Source: Tolypocladium sp. Sup5 PDA-1
Taxonomy: Eukaryota > Ascomycota > Sordariomycetes > Hypocreales > Ophiocordycipitaceae
Reading direction: 5' to 3'
Assembly (NCBI GenBank): GCA_000750105.3
Contig: JPHH03000007.1
Coordinates: 124,001 to 188,000, forward strand
DNA: 64,000 bases
Every line of letters begins with the position of its first letter. The first letter of the stretch is position 1. The notes under the pieces were generated by a model. It made no database searches. It saw only the letters and a program-made list of their open reading frames with translations, and was not told where the DNA came from. This document shows, in pieces, positions 10,963 to 21,456 of the stretch. Position numbers and translations under genes: made by a program.

Positions 10963-11563
10963 ATGTGAGTCCAGTTGCTGTACCAGATACACGACCCCTT
11001 GCTGACCTAGGCAGGACTGTCTTCACCCTCATCATCATTAACAAAGCCGGCGGCTTGGTTTACAACAAGGCCTTCCACGATGCCGGCCTGAACACAATCA
11101 GCACCAACGACTACCTCGTCCTCGCCGGCACGTTCCATGGGTAGGCCATCCCTCTCCTGCCATGCCTCCATCCTCCCCCTTTTGCGAAAGAAGGCCCTCG
11201 ACTTACAAGCAACGATGCAGCGTCCACGCCATCACAGCCCGCCTCAACCCGGTCAAGCCCTTACCGCAGGTCAACCCTCCCGGCGGCAACAACCTGCCCA
11301 ACAGGCCAGAGCCGTCCTCGGGCTTGGAAGTCCTCGAGACGGAGAACTTCCGCATGCAGTGTTTCAACACCATGACGGGGACCAAGTTCCTGCTCTTCAC
11401 GGATACGACGCAGACCAACGTCGACGTGACGCTGAGGAGGATATATGATCTTTATGCCGACTACGTCATGAAGAACCCGTTTTACTCGCTGGAGATGCCG
11501 ATCCGGTGCGATATTTTTGACCGGAAACTATTGTCGTATATTAGAGAGATCAACAACCGGTAG
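10963..11563 (+). CDS. trs23: TRAPP complex subunit Trs23 (sybindin family)
   Basis: 156-residue core subunit of the TRAPP tethering complex, which acts as exchange factor for the Rab Ypt1 in ER-Golgi and autophagy traffic. Inferred exons: 10963-10964 (the bases AT only), 11015-11140 and 11221-11563. The first intron (50 bases, donor GTGAGT, branch CTGACC, acceptor CAG) splits the start codon as AT|G and yields MTVFTLIIINKAGGL, the expected family N-terminus. The second intron is 80 bases. Later parts include LAGTFHG joined to VHAITARLNP, then LETENFRMQC, FTDTTQTNVD and the end SYIREINNR. Alternative: the first intron is stop-free in frame with an ATG at 10938, which would give an N-terminal extension beginning MAHQPIRRH. 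Family identity is secure; the exact start is less so. Confidence 0.88.
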
Positions 11564-11716
11564 TAGACGGCCTGCAGCAGGTCATATTTTGACGAATGAG
11601 CGCTAGCAGTCGAGCACTTGGCCATGCTCATAAGCGTAGTATATCTCCTCCAAAGCCCTGTTGGTTGTCTATTGTACAGCTTCCGCCGAAATGAAACCAC
11701 TTGTACGGGACAGTCC

Positions 11717-12639
11717 TCACGAGGTGTCCATCTTATCGCCACCGTCCTTCTTGTCCCCATTCTGGGCTCCGCTCCCGCTGGCCTGGCCAGACTCGTCTTC
11801 CTCCTTGACGCCCTCCAGAGAGGCTTTCTTCGCCGCCTCCTCTTCCTCCCGTGCCCGCTTCTCCTGCCTGGCCTTCTCCTCCTCCATGCTCATGCGCAGA
11901 GCGAGAGCGAGCTCCGGCTCCATGGCAGGATCGAATCCGAACTCAAACTCTTCGTTGCCGCCGCCCATGCCGCCGGAGCCGCCCGGTCCAGATGCGTTCT
12001 CGCCCAGAAGGATAGGCGTGGCGACGAGCTGGTCGCTGAGCAGCTTGCTGCTAGGCGGGATGACGACCAGGTGCGAGCCTTCGCTGCCCTTGACGGCGTC
12101 GTTGAACGCCTGCAGCTTCTTCTGTGTGTCGTCGTCGTCGAGGTCGCCGAACAAGATAAAGTCGACAGAAATGTTGCCCTTCTTCATCTTCTTGGCGAGC
12201 TGGGTGAGCTCCTTCTCGTCCTCCTCGATCGGTGAGCAGATGAAGACTATTATTCGCTGTCGTTGGGATCGGTTCTGTCGGTGCTTGAGAGCGAGCTACT
12301 ACCACGTTAGCATGACACCACAACAATGCAGACGGTACATAGGCTTACCGTAGCAACTTGGATGCCAGTCTTCAGGTGAGATGATCCGCCAATCTTCTTC
12401 TTCGTCCGGTGCAGGCCCTCCAAGATCTTGCCCTGCTCCGTGGTCAGGGTGACCAGCACCTCGGGTCCCTTTCCGCCCATGCTCATCAGGCCGACGGACG
12501 ATTCTGGGTTCCCTTGCGTGATGCTCTGGAAGAGGACGTTGACGGCGTCCACTTGTGAGTCGAACCGGGTCGGCTGATAGTCTCCATTTCTGCTGCTCTC
12601 GCTGTTGTCCACGACAACCATCACCGCCTCGAGGACCAT
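11717..12639 (-). CDS. rpn10: 26S proteasome regulatory subunit Rpn10
   Basis: 289-residue ubiquitin receptor of the 19S regulatory particle. Exons 12639-12349 and 12295-11717, with a 53-base intron (donor GTAAGC, branch GCTAAC, acceptor TAG) joining IQVAT to LALKHRQN. The N-terminal VWA domain starts MVLEAVMVVVDNSE and continues with SVGLMSMGGKGPEVLVTLT and IIVFICSPIEEDEKEL. One ubiquitin-interacting motif is clear near the C-terminus (PELALALRMSMEEE), followed by a charged coiled region and an acidic tail ending GDKMDTS. Length agrees with fungal Rpn10. It converges on trs23 (153 bases between stops). Confidence 0.95.
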
Positions 12640-13125
12640 CGTGACGGCTGTTCTGGGTGTTTGCTGTGATTTATGGCTATCCGTCGGAATGATACACTGG
12701 CCCGAGGTTCGTTGTGCTGTGGCAAGTGCAAGATGGGCGATTGAATGAGGAACAAGGCTGGCAGCTCCTCTGGAGACGAGCTCCGAACGGAGAGGCGTAA
12801 GGCGGTTCAGCCTGGTCGATGCAAGCTTTAGGCGAGAGTAGTGGTACTTTCCCGTTGCTTATTTTTGCAACAAATTAGGCCTACGCTATGTACTGCTACC
12901 TGTGGAGCCACAGCTCAGCACAGACTAGAGCTAACTGGCGGTTCGCTTACATAATGAGCCTCTCGAGCCGTTTGTTTACTTCCGGTGACGCCGACCACTC
13001 ACGGCGCGCGTTGCGAACTCGTCCGCGACCTTGCCTATTTGCCCGTGCACAACCCTTCTGGCCGATGATCTCTCGACAACAACCCATATACACAGTCGCA
13101 CTCAATCGGCAAACAACCAGCTAAG
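12640..13125. promoter_or_regulatory. Divergent promoter region between rpn10 and nbl1
   Basis: 486 bases between start codons. I looked for the nonamer bound by Rpn4 (GGTGGCAAA) on both strands and did not find an exact copy. No other element identified. Confidence 0.45.
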
Positions 13126-14360
13126 ATGGCTCCCGTGCGACAAAAGAAACGGGGCTCCGACCAGTCGACAGCTTCGACGAGGAGGCATGGCGCGACAGCA
13201 GACAGCAAGTTGCCGCTCAAGGGCAGCCCTTCAACACCGCGCCACAGGAGTCCTATTAAGAAGCAGAGGATGGGAATCAGCGTGCAGCAGAAACAAGCTC
13301 TGATAGATAACCTGCAACTAGAAGGTTTCTTCATCTCCATTCCTCCATGTGGGCGATGGCGCATGCTGACGTCTTGGGCAGTCACAGAACGCGCTCGTAG
13401 ACTACGGGCGCAATACAACCTCCAGGCGCAAGGTCTTCGATCGCGAATAGAAATCCGAATCAACAGAATCCCCATGTCACTACGAAAGATCAAGATGGGC
13501 GACTTGCTCGTCAAGTACATTGAGCAGGAGCAGAACCGGATCGCAGGCGGACGGCCACCACCGGTGCCGGCCAAGGACACGCCCCGTTCGGGTCCGCAAA
13601 AATCTGCTTACGGTGCTGCTCGCTCGCAAGCACCTGGGCGCGCGTACAAGGGCATGAAGTGAGTTTCAAGCAGCCTTCCAGAGCTGCAACTTCAGCTAAT
13701 GACATCCCAAGCAATGAGCTTGCTGGAGACAAGGAGAACGAGATCGAGAATATGGACCAGAAACGAAAAGTTCGCGGAGCTCAAGGCACGGACTCTGGAC
13801 ACGTTCGTCCGACCCAAGTGCTCTCACCTACATCGTCGAACTCTCGGCTAGCAAACCGCGATCGACCCGCGTCGCCCACGAAATCACAGATTGCCCGACC
13901 TGGCTCACCTCTAAAGTCGAGTGGAGCAAGCCGGTCTGCGGCCATGACTAGTGTTCTATCAAGTATGGTCGAGAGAGCAAAGGCGACGCGTCACGGGGGA
14001 ACAAGGAAGGCCACCACAACGTCCGAGGCGAGCTCAAGCTCAAACGGCACAACAACAGCGGGAACAAAAGGCAGGCGGCCTGTTGCTGCGGCCGTGGCCG
14101 CGTCCAAGGGCCCCCCATCAAGGCCAGCAACCCGCGCCGGCCGCCGTGCTAGTGGCACGAGCGAGACCAGCGAGGCTAGCACGGGAACGGTGGTTAGGAA
14201 GGCTGGTGCTGTCAAGGCGGCACCAGCGACCAAAAAGACTACTACGATGGGCACCATCAGGAAGGGTGTTACTGGGGGAGCGAGGAAAGCAACAGCAAAG
14301 CCCGCCGCAGCACCAGCATCAACGAGTGCCAGCGGGCGTGTCTTGCGGAAGCGGGGCTAA
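13126..14360 (+). CDS. nbl1: Borealin N-terminal domain protein (Nbl1-type chromosomal passenger subunit)
   Basis: 374-residue protein of the Nbl1/Borealin family, which forms a helical bundle with survivin/Bir1 and INCENP/Sli15 to place Aurora B on centromeres. Exons 13126-13324, 13382-13658 and 13712-14360. The conserved helix spans intron 1: KQALIDNLQLE joins to VTERARRLRAQYNLQAQGLR, then SRIEIRINRIPMSLRKIKMG. Intron 1 (57 bases) has a weak donor GTTTCT, is stop-free in frame, and has a good branch (GCTGAC); intron 2 (53 bases) is canonical. The remainder is Ser/Thr/Ala/Lys-rich and disordered, with many SP/TP sites (SPTKS, SPLKS) suggesting CDK control, and a highly basic end (RVLRKRG). 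It is longer than yeast Nbl1 but usual for filamentous fungi. Confidence 0.87.
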
Positions 14361-14536
14361 AGCTGCGAGGGCTCACGATGACTATGCGTTTCATGAATCG
14401 GCGTTTATTGGGCAGATTGGGAAAGGATCCAGGATGGCATTCCTGGACGGGCAATTGTCATGACGCACATGTTCACGGGCAAGGAGTATTCGGGCATGTA
14501 ATGCGAAGGCTGAGGCTTCTCCTATCAAACGGTATG

Positions 14537-15402
14537 CTACGCTGCTCCTGCTGCTCCTGCTGCTGCTGCTGCTGCTGCCTTCTTCTTCTTCTTGTCGTCG
14601 ACAAACTCAATGTTGTCCTCGGGTATCTCCTTGTACTTTTCGAGGAGGAACTCCTCAACCTCCTCGCTCACATCGCCCTGAACAACAATCTCCTCACCAC
14701 CGCTAGCCACTTTCGTCACGGACGATCCAGTTGCAAACTTCTTGCCGAGATCCTTTGCGACCTGCTCCCAGTCAGCGCCGTGCCAGTCCAGAATGCCGTG
14801 CCACGATGCTTTGCTTACCTTTTTCAGTTCAAGTCCGAACGCCTCCAGCCCTATCACGGCAGTGACAAACTTCTTCTTGTTTCGCTCGATTCGCTTGATG
14901 GTCACGACGCTCTTGGCGAGCTTATCGGCGTGCTTCGCCTCGGCGGCTTCCGCCTTGGCAGTCTTCTTCTGGGCGTCTTTGGCGGCTCTCTTTTGGGCCT
15001 CGACGGACAGCGAAGAGGTCGCGGCTTCCAGGGCCTCTGGAGTGTTGTTGTCAGTCACGCGCCAGGGCGGCATTGGTTGGGACGATGCAACGTACCGGCG
15101 GACCAAATGCGGTCGTACATCACTCTGTTGTTCTTTTCAAGCCATTCCTGGCACTTCCTCACGGTTCCACCATACTCGCAGTACTACTCGGCAATCAATA
15201 ACACGGACTCGGAGGGTATTTGTACCCGGGCTCGGAGCTGTCACACCTCTGGGGGCAGCGTACAAACTGCAGAAGCGCTCACACGTCAGTATCCATCCAA
15301 GCTGGGGCGCGTTGATTCGAGGGCTTTCGACGTACCACCGCAGTATGTTACATGCCTGCTTTGAGGCTCCGCCGGGGCATCGGGCTGTTCAGTGTCTGCC
15401 AT
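14537..15402 (-). CDS. tma22: Translation machinery-associated protein 22 (DENR homolog)
   Basis: 205-residue Tma22, which with Tma20/MCT-1 recycles 40S subunits and promotes reinitiation. Five exons: 15402-15336, 15266-15247 (20 bases), 15183-15096, 15036-14819 and 14761-14537. Splicing restores the Cys-rich zinc region: VTYCG-VCTLPPE-YCEYGG, then VRKCQEWLEKN and VMYDRIWSA. The SUI1-like domain follows (TIKRIERNKKKFVTAV, GLELKKVAKDLGKKFATG, GEEIVVQGDV). The last intron (57 bases, donor GTAAGC, branch GCTGAC, acceptor CAG) is in frame and stop-free; leaving it in would insert 19 residues between LELKK and VAKDL, a place where the family has none. The C-terminus ends in lysines and an alanine run encoded by a CTG/CAG-type repeat. 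Confidence 0.92.
14541..14598. repeat. CTG/CTT trinucleotide tract in the tma22 C-terminal coding end
   Basis: Plus-strand repeats of CTGCTC/CTG followed by CTTCTT, read on the minus strand as Ala/Gly codons preceded by Lys codons. They encode the KKKKK-Ala-rich tail of Tma22 and are likely length-variable. Confidence 0.85.
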
Positions 15403-16784
15403 TACTGCAGACTCGTGTGTTGAGATTCTTGGGGCGAGACGCGTGAGATCTCGCAGCCCATGGCGGGGTAAAATCGTCAATTCTTGGAGGGGCAGTCCAG
15501 CAGACGTCAACGGGTGGTGCCGGGCCGTGGGGGCGACTTGCAGCCTGAGGCACGAGACTACCTTAGCCACTGGATGTTCAGGCAGGCGTCTTAGGACATC
15601 AACGCTGGGGGTAGCTCTTCCCAGCTTCGTCATGCTCCAACCGCCGCGTATCATCCAGCCATCGACTCTTCCGCCTTGTCGGCTGCGCCTTGCTTGCGAC
15701 GCACTTGAGTCGGACCGTTGCGTCTCATATCGCTCTGGCTGCCTCTTCAACACTGGCTTGACTGGGCATCAAACGCTGCTCAGTGGCATTGGCATGCGGC
15801 CGCAAACGCTGGCCAGGCCCCTCATCTCGTGCACATGCCGTGGAGTTGGACGCACACTCGGCCGCTCTTGTCGACCAGGTCCCTGGCAGCATATGTATCA
15901 CCAACCTCGCGTTCCTGGTTTACTCCCCTCCCTCCCCCCCCCTTCGCCCATTCGGCTGGCGGCCGCTAGCTATGCAGCCAGGTCGCTCATCACGATGCAG
16001 TTCATCCGTGAACGTTCCCCTCCAATGATTGGGGGCCAAGAAGCACATAGCCGCTGGGCTGCCGCAGAACTCCGACCATTGGCTGTCCTGCTGCAGCCGC
16101 GGGCCAACAAGTCCAATCAATGTGCGTCTCGTCCTCGCTTCGCGCGCGCCAGCCAGTAGCTGTGCTGCCAGACCGTCCAAAGCCCCCTGTCGTCCAAAAT
16201 TAGAAGAACTCTTCGGCGCTTTTATTGGGCACTACCAGAGCCAGCCGCTCAACGACTCGCCCGCATTGGGACGGCGTCCTCACGAGCTCCCACCACACGA
16301 TGCGGGCTGTCACCTGTCAGGCATGACCAGCCCAGTGGCATTCTACCGTGGCGTTGCCAGTGAGTCTGTCCTGGAGGCGCCGATGCTGTCATAGTCGCCC
16401 TTCTTTGAGCCAAGATGCAACGTCATCCCAGGCTGCATTCCCCCATCTGGCACACTTCGCTTGGCCACTGATGTGAGCCGCCCACCTCGTAGGCGCTTTG
16501 TCAAGTCGGTTGCGAGGTCACTTAAGTGCTTGTAGTCCCCGGCCAACTGGGTGGCCGGTCCTTTCCTCCACATTCCCTTCTGCCCCCATTTCCTTTGCGT
16601 TTGTCGTTGTAGAGCTCATAGATGCTTCGTTGACCGAGGCAGCCTGTCGTTTATCCTTCTTCCGACTCTCGACGCTGGTCATCGATCGCCGACTCCTACG
16701 ATAATACATATTTTCCTCTCTTGTTCACGTCTGGTCAGTCTGTTTGCAGCCATTATCTGGACATAGCGGGCTGCACAGGCAAAG
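15403..16784. other. Long intergenic region upstream of the methyltransferase-like gene
   Basis: 1382 bases between divergent starts. It includes a C-rich stretch (15928-15942) and a CT-rich leader before 16785. Frames of up to 255 codons exist (15392-16159) but use non-ATG starts or overlap tma22 exon 1 and show no domain. No gene supported. Confidence 0.5.
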
Positions 16785-19742
16785 ATGGCCGACACCCTTC
16801 GCTTGACGCAAAACCGATACCAGCCTCAGGAGTCTTCGCTGGCCCGAAGACCAAAGAGGTTTCTTAATCCTATAATAGAAGAGGATAGCGACGACGGCCA
16901 TGTTCAGCATGCAATGACGAATCAACAGAGGAGGCGCGGCGAGACTTCGAATTTGAAGATCGAGGCCTGGTTGTCACCGATGAGCGATCACTTCCCGACC
17001 CCTCGGGGAGTGCACTACCTCGCCGCCCCCGTCCTTCCGTCGTCACCATCCACCGTATCCGGCGATGGCAGCTCTCCGACTAACTCTTCGAACCCATGGA
17101 ACCGAGCCAGTGTCGCTACCGAGAACACCGAGTTCGAGGACCTCTACGATGTGTCCGAGGAGGAGGAGGAGGATCTGTCACGCGGCTTGCACCGCTCGTC
17201 CTCCGTCAAGAGAATGCGAGCCCAATCCATCAATGACTTGTCGGCGAAGGCACCAACTCGCTTGGTTATCCCGACCAATCGCCATGGCGCTGAGGAGGCT
17301 TGGTCCGCCGTGGAGGAGCTCAAGAAAATCACTTCACCAGTGCCCCTTACCCCGTCAGCGCAGTTGCCCATGTCGCCAGCTCAGATGGATTTCATGGGCC
17401 AGCAACAGGCTCGGGAAGTACCGACCATCTCGGCACCCCCGTCTCTTGACGGCAGTTTGTCTTCCGAACAACTCGCTGCCATGAGCGCTCCTCCCACTCC
17501 CGTGATTGGAAATGACGAAACGACAACGGATGAGGTATGGGCCGGTGTTCATCTGCAGCCGGGCGCCCTGGCAACGCTCCACGCGCTGTCTAGTAATGGC
17601 GATGACGATTCCTTCCATGAGCAACCCGCGCAAGTTCTCGAGGTTCACCAGGCGCCATCCCAGCCAGCCCCTGAGATGCAACAACAGCCACTCCGACTGG
17701 TAACGAACTTGATCTCGCAGGCCATTCAGGGAAGAGCTTTCTCACCAAACCCAAATCGGCAGTCTCTTGCCGACTTGACCAGGTTAGATATTCCGTCTCC
17801 GGGTGGATTCTTCTCTGGGCTTTCTCCACGGACTCGAAGCACTTGGCACATGCAATCAAAGACTCCAGATGACTTGCCTCCTCCGACATCCACGACTGCT
17901 GAGCAATTCTATCGATGCCCCTGGAACATCGATGCTTCTGTTCCACCCGTACCTAAGCGGCCGGACTCCGCGGAAGGTTTCTACAGAAGCTTCGATTCGT
18001 CCTCGGCCCCCGTTGAGCAAATCATCGAGGTGCGAGACGATGACATTTCCGACGGCATCCCCACGGCCAGGCCAATCATTCAGCACAAGGATTCGAACTC
18101 GTCGGGAGAGACTGTCAAGCCACCGCCTTCCCCTGAGATGGAAGACGCGCCAACCGAGATCGTGGCTGTCTATGACCCTGACTATGCCCGGAAGCAGCAG
18201 AAAGAGGCCCTGTCGAACTTCGACCGTACAGAATTATGGCTCCTGGCGCAGCGAGCGTACTTGAAGGGCGTCGATGAACCCGAAGACGACGATGCTCTGA
18301 AGACTATTGAGGAGGCTCCAGAAGAGGAAGAGGCCCAAGATGCTCAACCAGAGCCTGAGCAGGAGCCGGCAACCAAGAAAAAGGTCGTGCGATTCTCAAA
18401 CGTTATCCCAACGACCGTGCAGCCAAAGCGACTCCCGCCTAAGCTCCTGCGACAAGAGTCAGCCTATTACCGAGCATTCCAAGACTACATCGTCCGAACT
18501 CAACTTCGCGATGTCTTTGTGCATCAGCTTACCCGCTTCGAAGCTCTTCAGGCCCAACGAGTGGCTCTCCGCGAAACTCACCGCAACCAGCTTCTTGGCA
18601 AGTACCAGCTCAGCGTAGTTCCTCAATCCGCCAAGAAGCGTCTCAGCGCAAACGTGGCTCGTGGGGACCTCAACTTGACCGATGACCCCGAGAAGCTGCG
18701 CAAAGAAAAGGAGTTTGAGGCGATGAGCCAGATGGCGATGCCGACCTGGCATGTTGCCGCCATGAAGTTTCTCAACGGCGGCCGTCTTATCTCTGCGCCC
18801 GTCACGAAGCGGTTGGCTCGACTTTCCCATATGGCGCCGGGCAGGGATGGAGTCGCCCGTGATCGTGCCAGGATTCTGGACCTCGGTGCGCAGTCTACGT
18901 GTGACTGGGCGTGGCACTGCGCGCTCCAGTACCCAAACACCAAGGTCTACACGGTCACCACCAAGACGATCCGCCAGCTCTCTAACTCGAACATTCGTGG
19001 TCCCCCGAACCACCGCCAAGTGGCGGTAGAGCGGCTCACGCGACTCCCCTTCGCCAACGACCAGTTCGATCTCGTCTCGGCTCGCGAGCTTCACAGTGTT
19101 CTTAAGTTTGTCGGCGAAAATGGTGAGGATGAGTGGGAGAGCTGCCTCCAAGAATGCATGCGGGTCCTCAAGCCTGGCGGCTATCTTGAGTTCTCGATTC
19201 TCGATTCGGACATCATGACCGCTGGGCCGCTGGGTCTTGCAAAGAGTGTCGAGTTTGGGTTTGCTCTCAAGACTCTCGGCTATGACCCCAGCCCATCCAA
19301 GATGTTCCTTGGGCGCCTCTCCCGCGCCGGCTTCGACGACGTTCGCCGCGTGTGGATGTGCCTGCCAGTTGGTGCCAAGAGGAGGATGCACACGCCCCCT
19401 ATGCCACCGACGAAGAATCAGGAGGCAAAGGTTTGCCAGATGGATGCGATGGTGATGGGCAGCAGTGACAACATTGCGAGCGTATGCAGCATTGTTGGCG
19501 GATGGAGCTGGGAGCGTTGGCTCCTCCGCTGCGAGATGGAGAAGGTTGCTGGCGAGCTGCGACTCGCGGATACGGTGACGACGGGGGCGGCGATGAAGGA
19601 GGCGGGCAAGTGCCTCGACGGGGTTCACGCGGTGATGGAGGAGGGCAGGGGCTACAAGGCGGGCTTCCGGATGCTCAACGGGTATGCCAGGAAGCCCAAG
19701 ACTGGCGGCAGCGAGGTGATCCAGATTGCCTTGGCTAAATGA
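16785..19742 (+). CDS. Large fungal protein with C-terminal methyltransferase-like domain
   Basis: 985 residues without introns, starting MADTLRLTQNRYQ. About the first 590 residues are low-complexity and apparently disordered, rich in Ser/Pro/Glu, with many SP/TP sites, acidic runs (DVSEEEEEDLS) and PPP segments. Around residue 535-640 there is a conserved-looking basic helical part (KKKVVRFSNVIP, RQESAYYRAFQDYIVRTQLRDVF). The C-terminal third is a class I SAM-methyltransferase fold: motif I RILDLGAQSTCDWAWHCA, later RLPFANDQFDLVSARELHSV, and RVLKPGGYLEFSILDSD. Motif I lacks the usual G-x-G-x-G, so SAM binding is uncertain. Related proteins occur in other filamentous ascomycetes to my knowledge, without assigned substrate. 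Regulatory or pseudo-enzyme roles are possible. Confidence 0.8.
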   Translation: MADTLRLTQNRYQPQESSLARRPKRFLNPIIEEDSDDGHVQHAMTNQQRRRGETSNLKIEAWLSPMSDHFPTPRGVHYLAAPVLPSSPSTVSGDGSSPTNSSNPWNRASVATENTEFEDLYDVSEEEEEDLSRGLHRSSSVKRMRAQSINDLSAKAPTRLVIPTNRHGAEEAWSAVEELKKITSPVPLTPSAQLPMSPAQMDFMGQQQAREVPTISAPPSLDGSLSSEQLAAMSAPPTPVIGNDETTTDEVWAGVHLQPGALATLHALSSNGDDDSFHEQPAQVLEVHQAPSQPAPEMQQQPLRLVTNLISQAIQGRAFSPNPNRQSLADLTRLDIPSPGGFFSGLSPRTRSTWHMQSKTPDDLPPPTSTTAEQFYRCPWNIDASVPPVPKRPDSAEGFYRSFDSSSAPVEQIIEVRDDDISDGIPTARPIIQHKDSNSSGETVKPPPSPEMEDAPTEIVAVYDPDYARKQQKEALSNFDRTELWLLAQRAYLKGVDEPEDDDALKTIEEAPEEEEAQDAQPEPEQEPATKKKVVRFSNVIPTTVQPKRLPPKLLRQESAYYRAFQDYIVRTQLRDVFVHQLTRFEALQAQRVALRETHRNQLLGKYQLSVVPQSAKKRLSANVARGDLNLTDDPEKLRKEKEFEAMSQMAMPTWHVAAMKFLNGGRLISAPVTKRLARLSHMAPGRDGVARDRARILDLGAQSTCDWAWHCALQYPNTKVYTVTTKTIRQLSNSNIRGPPNHRQVAVERLTRLPFANDQFDLVSARELHSVLKFVGENGEDEWESCLQECMRVLKPGGYLEFSILDSDIMTAGPLGLAKSVEFGFALKTLGYDPSPSKMFLGRLSRAGFDDVRRVWMCLPVGAKRRMHTPPMPPTKNQEAKVCQMDAMVMGSSDNIASVCSIVGGWSWERWLLRCEMEKVAGELRLADTVTTGAAMKEAGKCLDGVHAVMEEGRGYKAGFRMLNGYARKPKTGGSEVIQIALAK

Positions 19743-20393
19743 GGGATGGTTGAAGCGCAGGAAGGCGGGGGGTCTCCTATGTCATTCCGGTCTCACCGTG
19801 GATGTATGTTTGGCGATGTATGATTGTCAAACTCACGTGCACGTAGATAGTGTGGCTATTTAGGTTTCGTACATAGACATGTCTATAAGAACGGTGACAA
19901 CTTGAAGCTTGCGTCCATTCTTTGGTATGGTGTCCGATGGTGTCCATTCTCCATATTGTAGGTCAGTCATTTAGGTTTGTTTGGTTAGTTGTTCGTCATG
20001 TGTCTTCAGGCTTGGATTATTGCCAAGAACACCAAATAGCTGGTGAGTCTCTGACGAAACTACGAGCATATTGGGACTGCTCTGTCATGCGATATTATAT
20101 AAACTGGTACAAACAGTTACTCTTTATTTGTGTAGTCGACAGCCATTCCGTTCGTTGAAAGTCGAGGAACTTGAGGGCTCCGGAGGGTCTAGGGTAGGCC
20201 AGACGGACGCAGTGGAATCCGGGGAAGTCGGCACTAGCGCCGCCAAAATTTCGGATCTGTCAGCTTCGTCGATCGACCCAGAGCAAGCTCCATCGCCTGA
20301 GAAGCAGCAAGCAACCTCCACGCCTACAAACACCAACCCCATTCTCGGCATCTCGAATCGACTCGAATTCGCGCGAGTGCCATTAAGATCATC
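19743..20393. other. Intergenic region before phb2
   Basis: 651 bases. An AT-rich element with ATTATATAAAC lies at about 20092-20102, roughly 290 bases before the phb2 start, and could be a TATA-like box. No gene seen. Confidence 0.5.
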
Positions 20394-21456
20394 ATGTCCG
20401 GGCAGAACAACTGGCAGGAGGAGGCGATGCGACGCCTGCGCCAGATGCAGACGCGAGGCGGGTACGCTGGAGGACGAGGTGGTGGTCCTCAGATGCCGAG
20501 GGGAACGGGCGGCGCCATCATCGGAGGCGCCCTGCTCGCCGGCGGCGCGTTGCTGCTGTCGAACTCGCTGTTCAACGTCGACGGTGGTCACCGGGCGATC
20601 AAGTACAGGAGGATAAGCGGCGTGAGCAAGGAGATTTACAGCGAAGGTGAGCCCGCCCTGCCCGGGACGAGCGGCCCAGCGGACGAGGCTTGAACTGACG
20701 GTGGCATGCGATAGGAACGCACATCAACATCCCGTGGTTCGAGACGCCAATCGTGTACGACGTGCGAGCGAAGCCGCGCAACGTGGCGTCCCTGACGGGC
20801 ACCAAGGACCTGCAGATGGTCAACATCACCTGCCGTGTGCTATCGCGGCCGCAGATCGAGGCGCTGCCGCAGATCTACCGGACCCTGGGCGCCGACTACG
20901 ACGAGCGGGTGCTGCCGTCCATTGTCAACGAGGTGTTGAAGAGCGTGGTGGCCCAGTTCAACGCCAGCCAGCTCATCACGCAGCGAGAGATGGTTGCCAA
21001 GCTTGTCCGTGACAACCTGGCTCGCCGAGCGGCGCGGTTCAACATTCTCCTCGACGACGTCTCCCTGACGGTGAGTTGATCCTCGTCCATCCGTGTTGTG
21101 ATATGGAACCCTTAGCTGACTGTATTTAGCACCTTGCCTTTTCTCCCGAGTTCACCGCGGCCGTTGAGGCCAAGCAGGTCGCCCAGCAGGAGGCGCAGCG
21201 CGCAGCGTTCGTCGTCGACAAGGCCCGGCAGGAGAAGCAGGCTATGGTGGTCAGGGCACAGGGTGAGGCCCGCTCCGCCGAGCTGATTGGCGAGGCCGTC
21301 AAGAAGAGCAAGGCCTACCTGGAGCTCAAGAAGATTGAGAACGCGCGCCTGATTGCGCAGCAGATGCAGGAGGCAGGCTCGAAGAACAGGTTGATGCTCG
21401 ATGCCGAGGGCCTGGGGCTGAACGTGTTTGAGGCGACGGCGTCGGACAAGAAGTGA
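20394..21456 (+). CDS. phb2: Prohibitin-2
   Basis: 311-residue Phb2, which alternates with Phb1 in large rings in the mitochondrial inner membrane and supports m-AAA protease, cristae and lifespan. Exons 20394-20646, 20715-21070 and 21130-21456; introns of 68 and 59 bases with GTGAGC/GTGAGT donors. The N-terminus is Arg/Gly-rich, then a hydrophobic anchor (AIIGGALLAGGALLLSNSLF), then the SPFH/band 7 domain: DGGHRAIKYRR, THINIPWFETPIVYDVR, SRPQIEALPQIYRTLG, VLPSIVNEVLKSVVAQFNA. The coiled C-terminal part (AKQVAQQEAQRAAFVVDKA) matches Phb2 closely. It is in tandem with rub1. Confidence 0.96.

Noticed and set aside
14378..15364. Plus-strand frame of 328 codons
   Set aside because: Antisense of tma22, including its repeat tract.
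15392..16159. Plus-strand frame of 255 codons in the long promoter region
   Set aside because: Overlaps tma22 exon 1 on the other strand, low-complexity, no domain and no splice-supported extension.
18459..19628. Minus-strand frame of 389 codons
   Set aside because: Antisense shadow of the methyltransferase-like domain, where the plus frame carries clear motifs.
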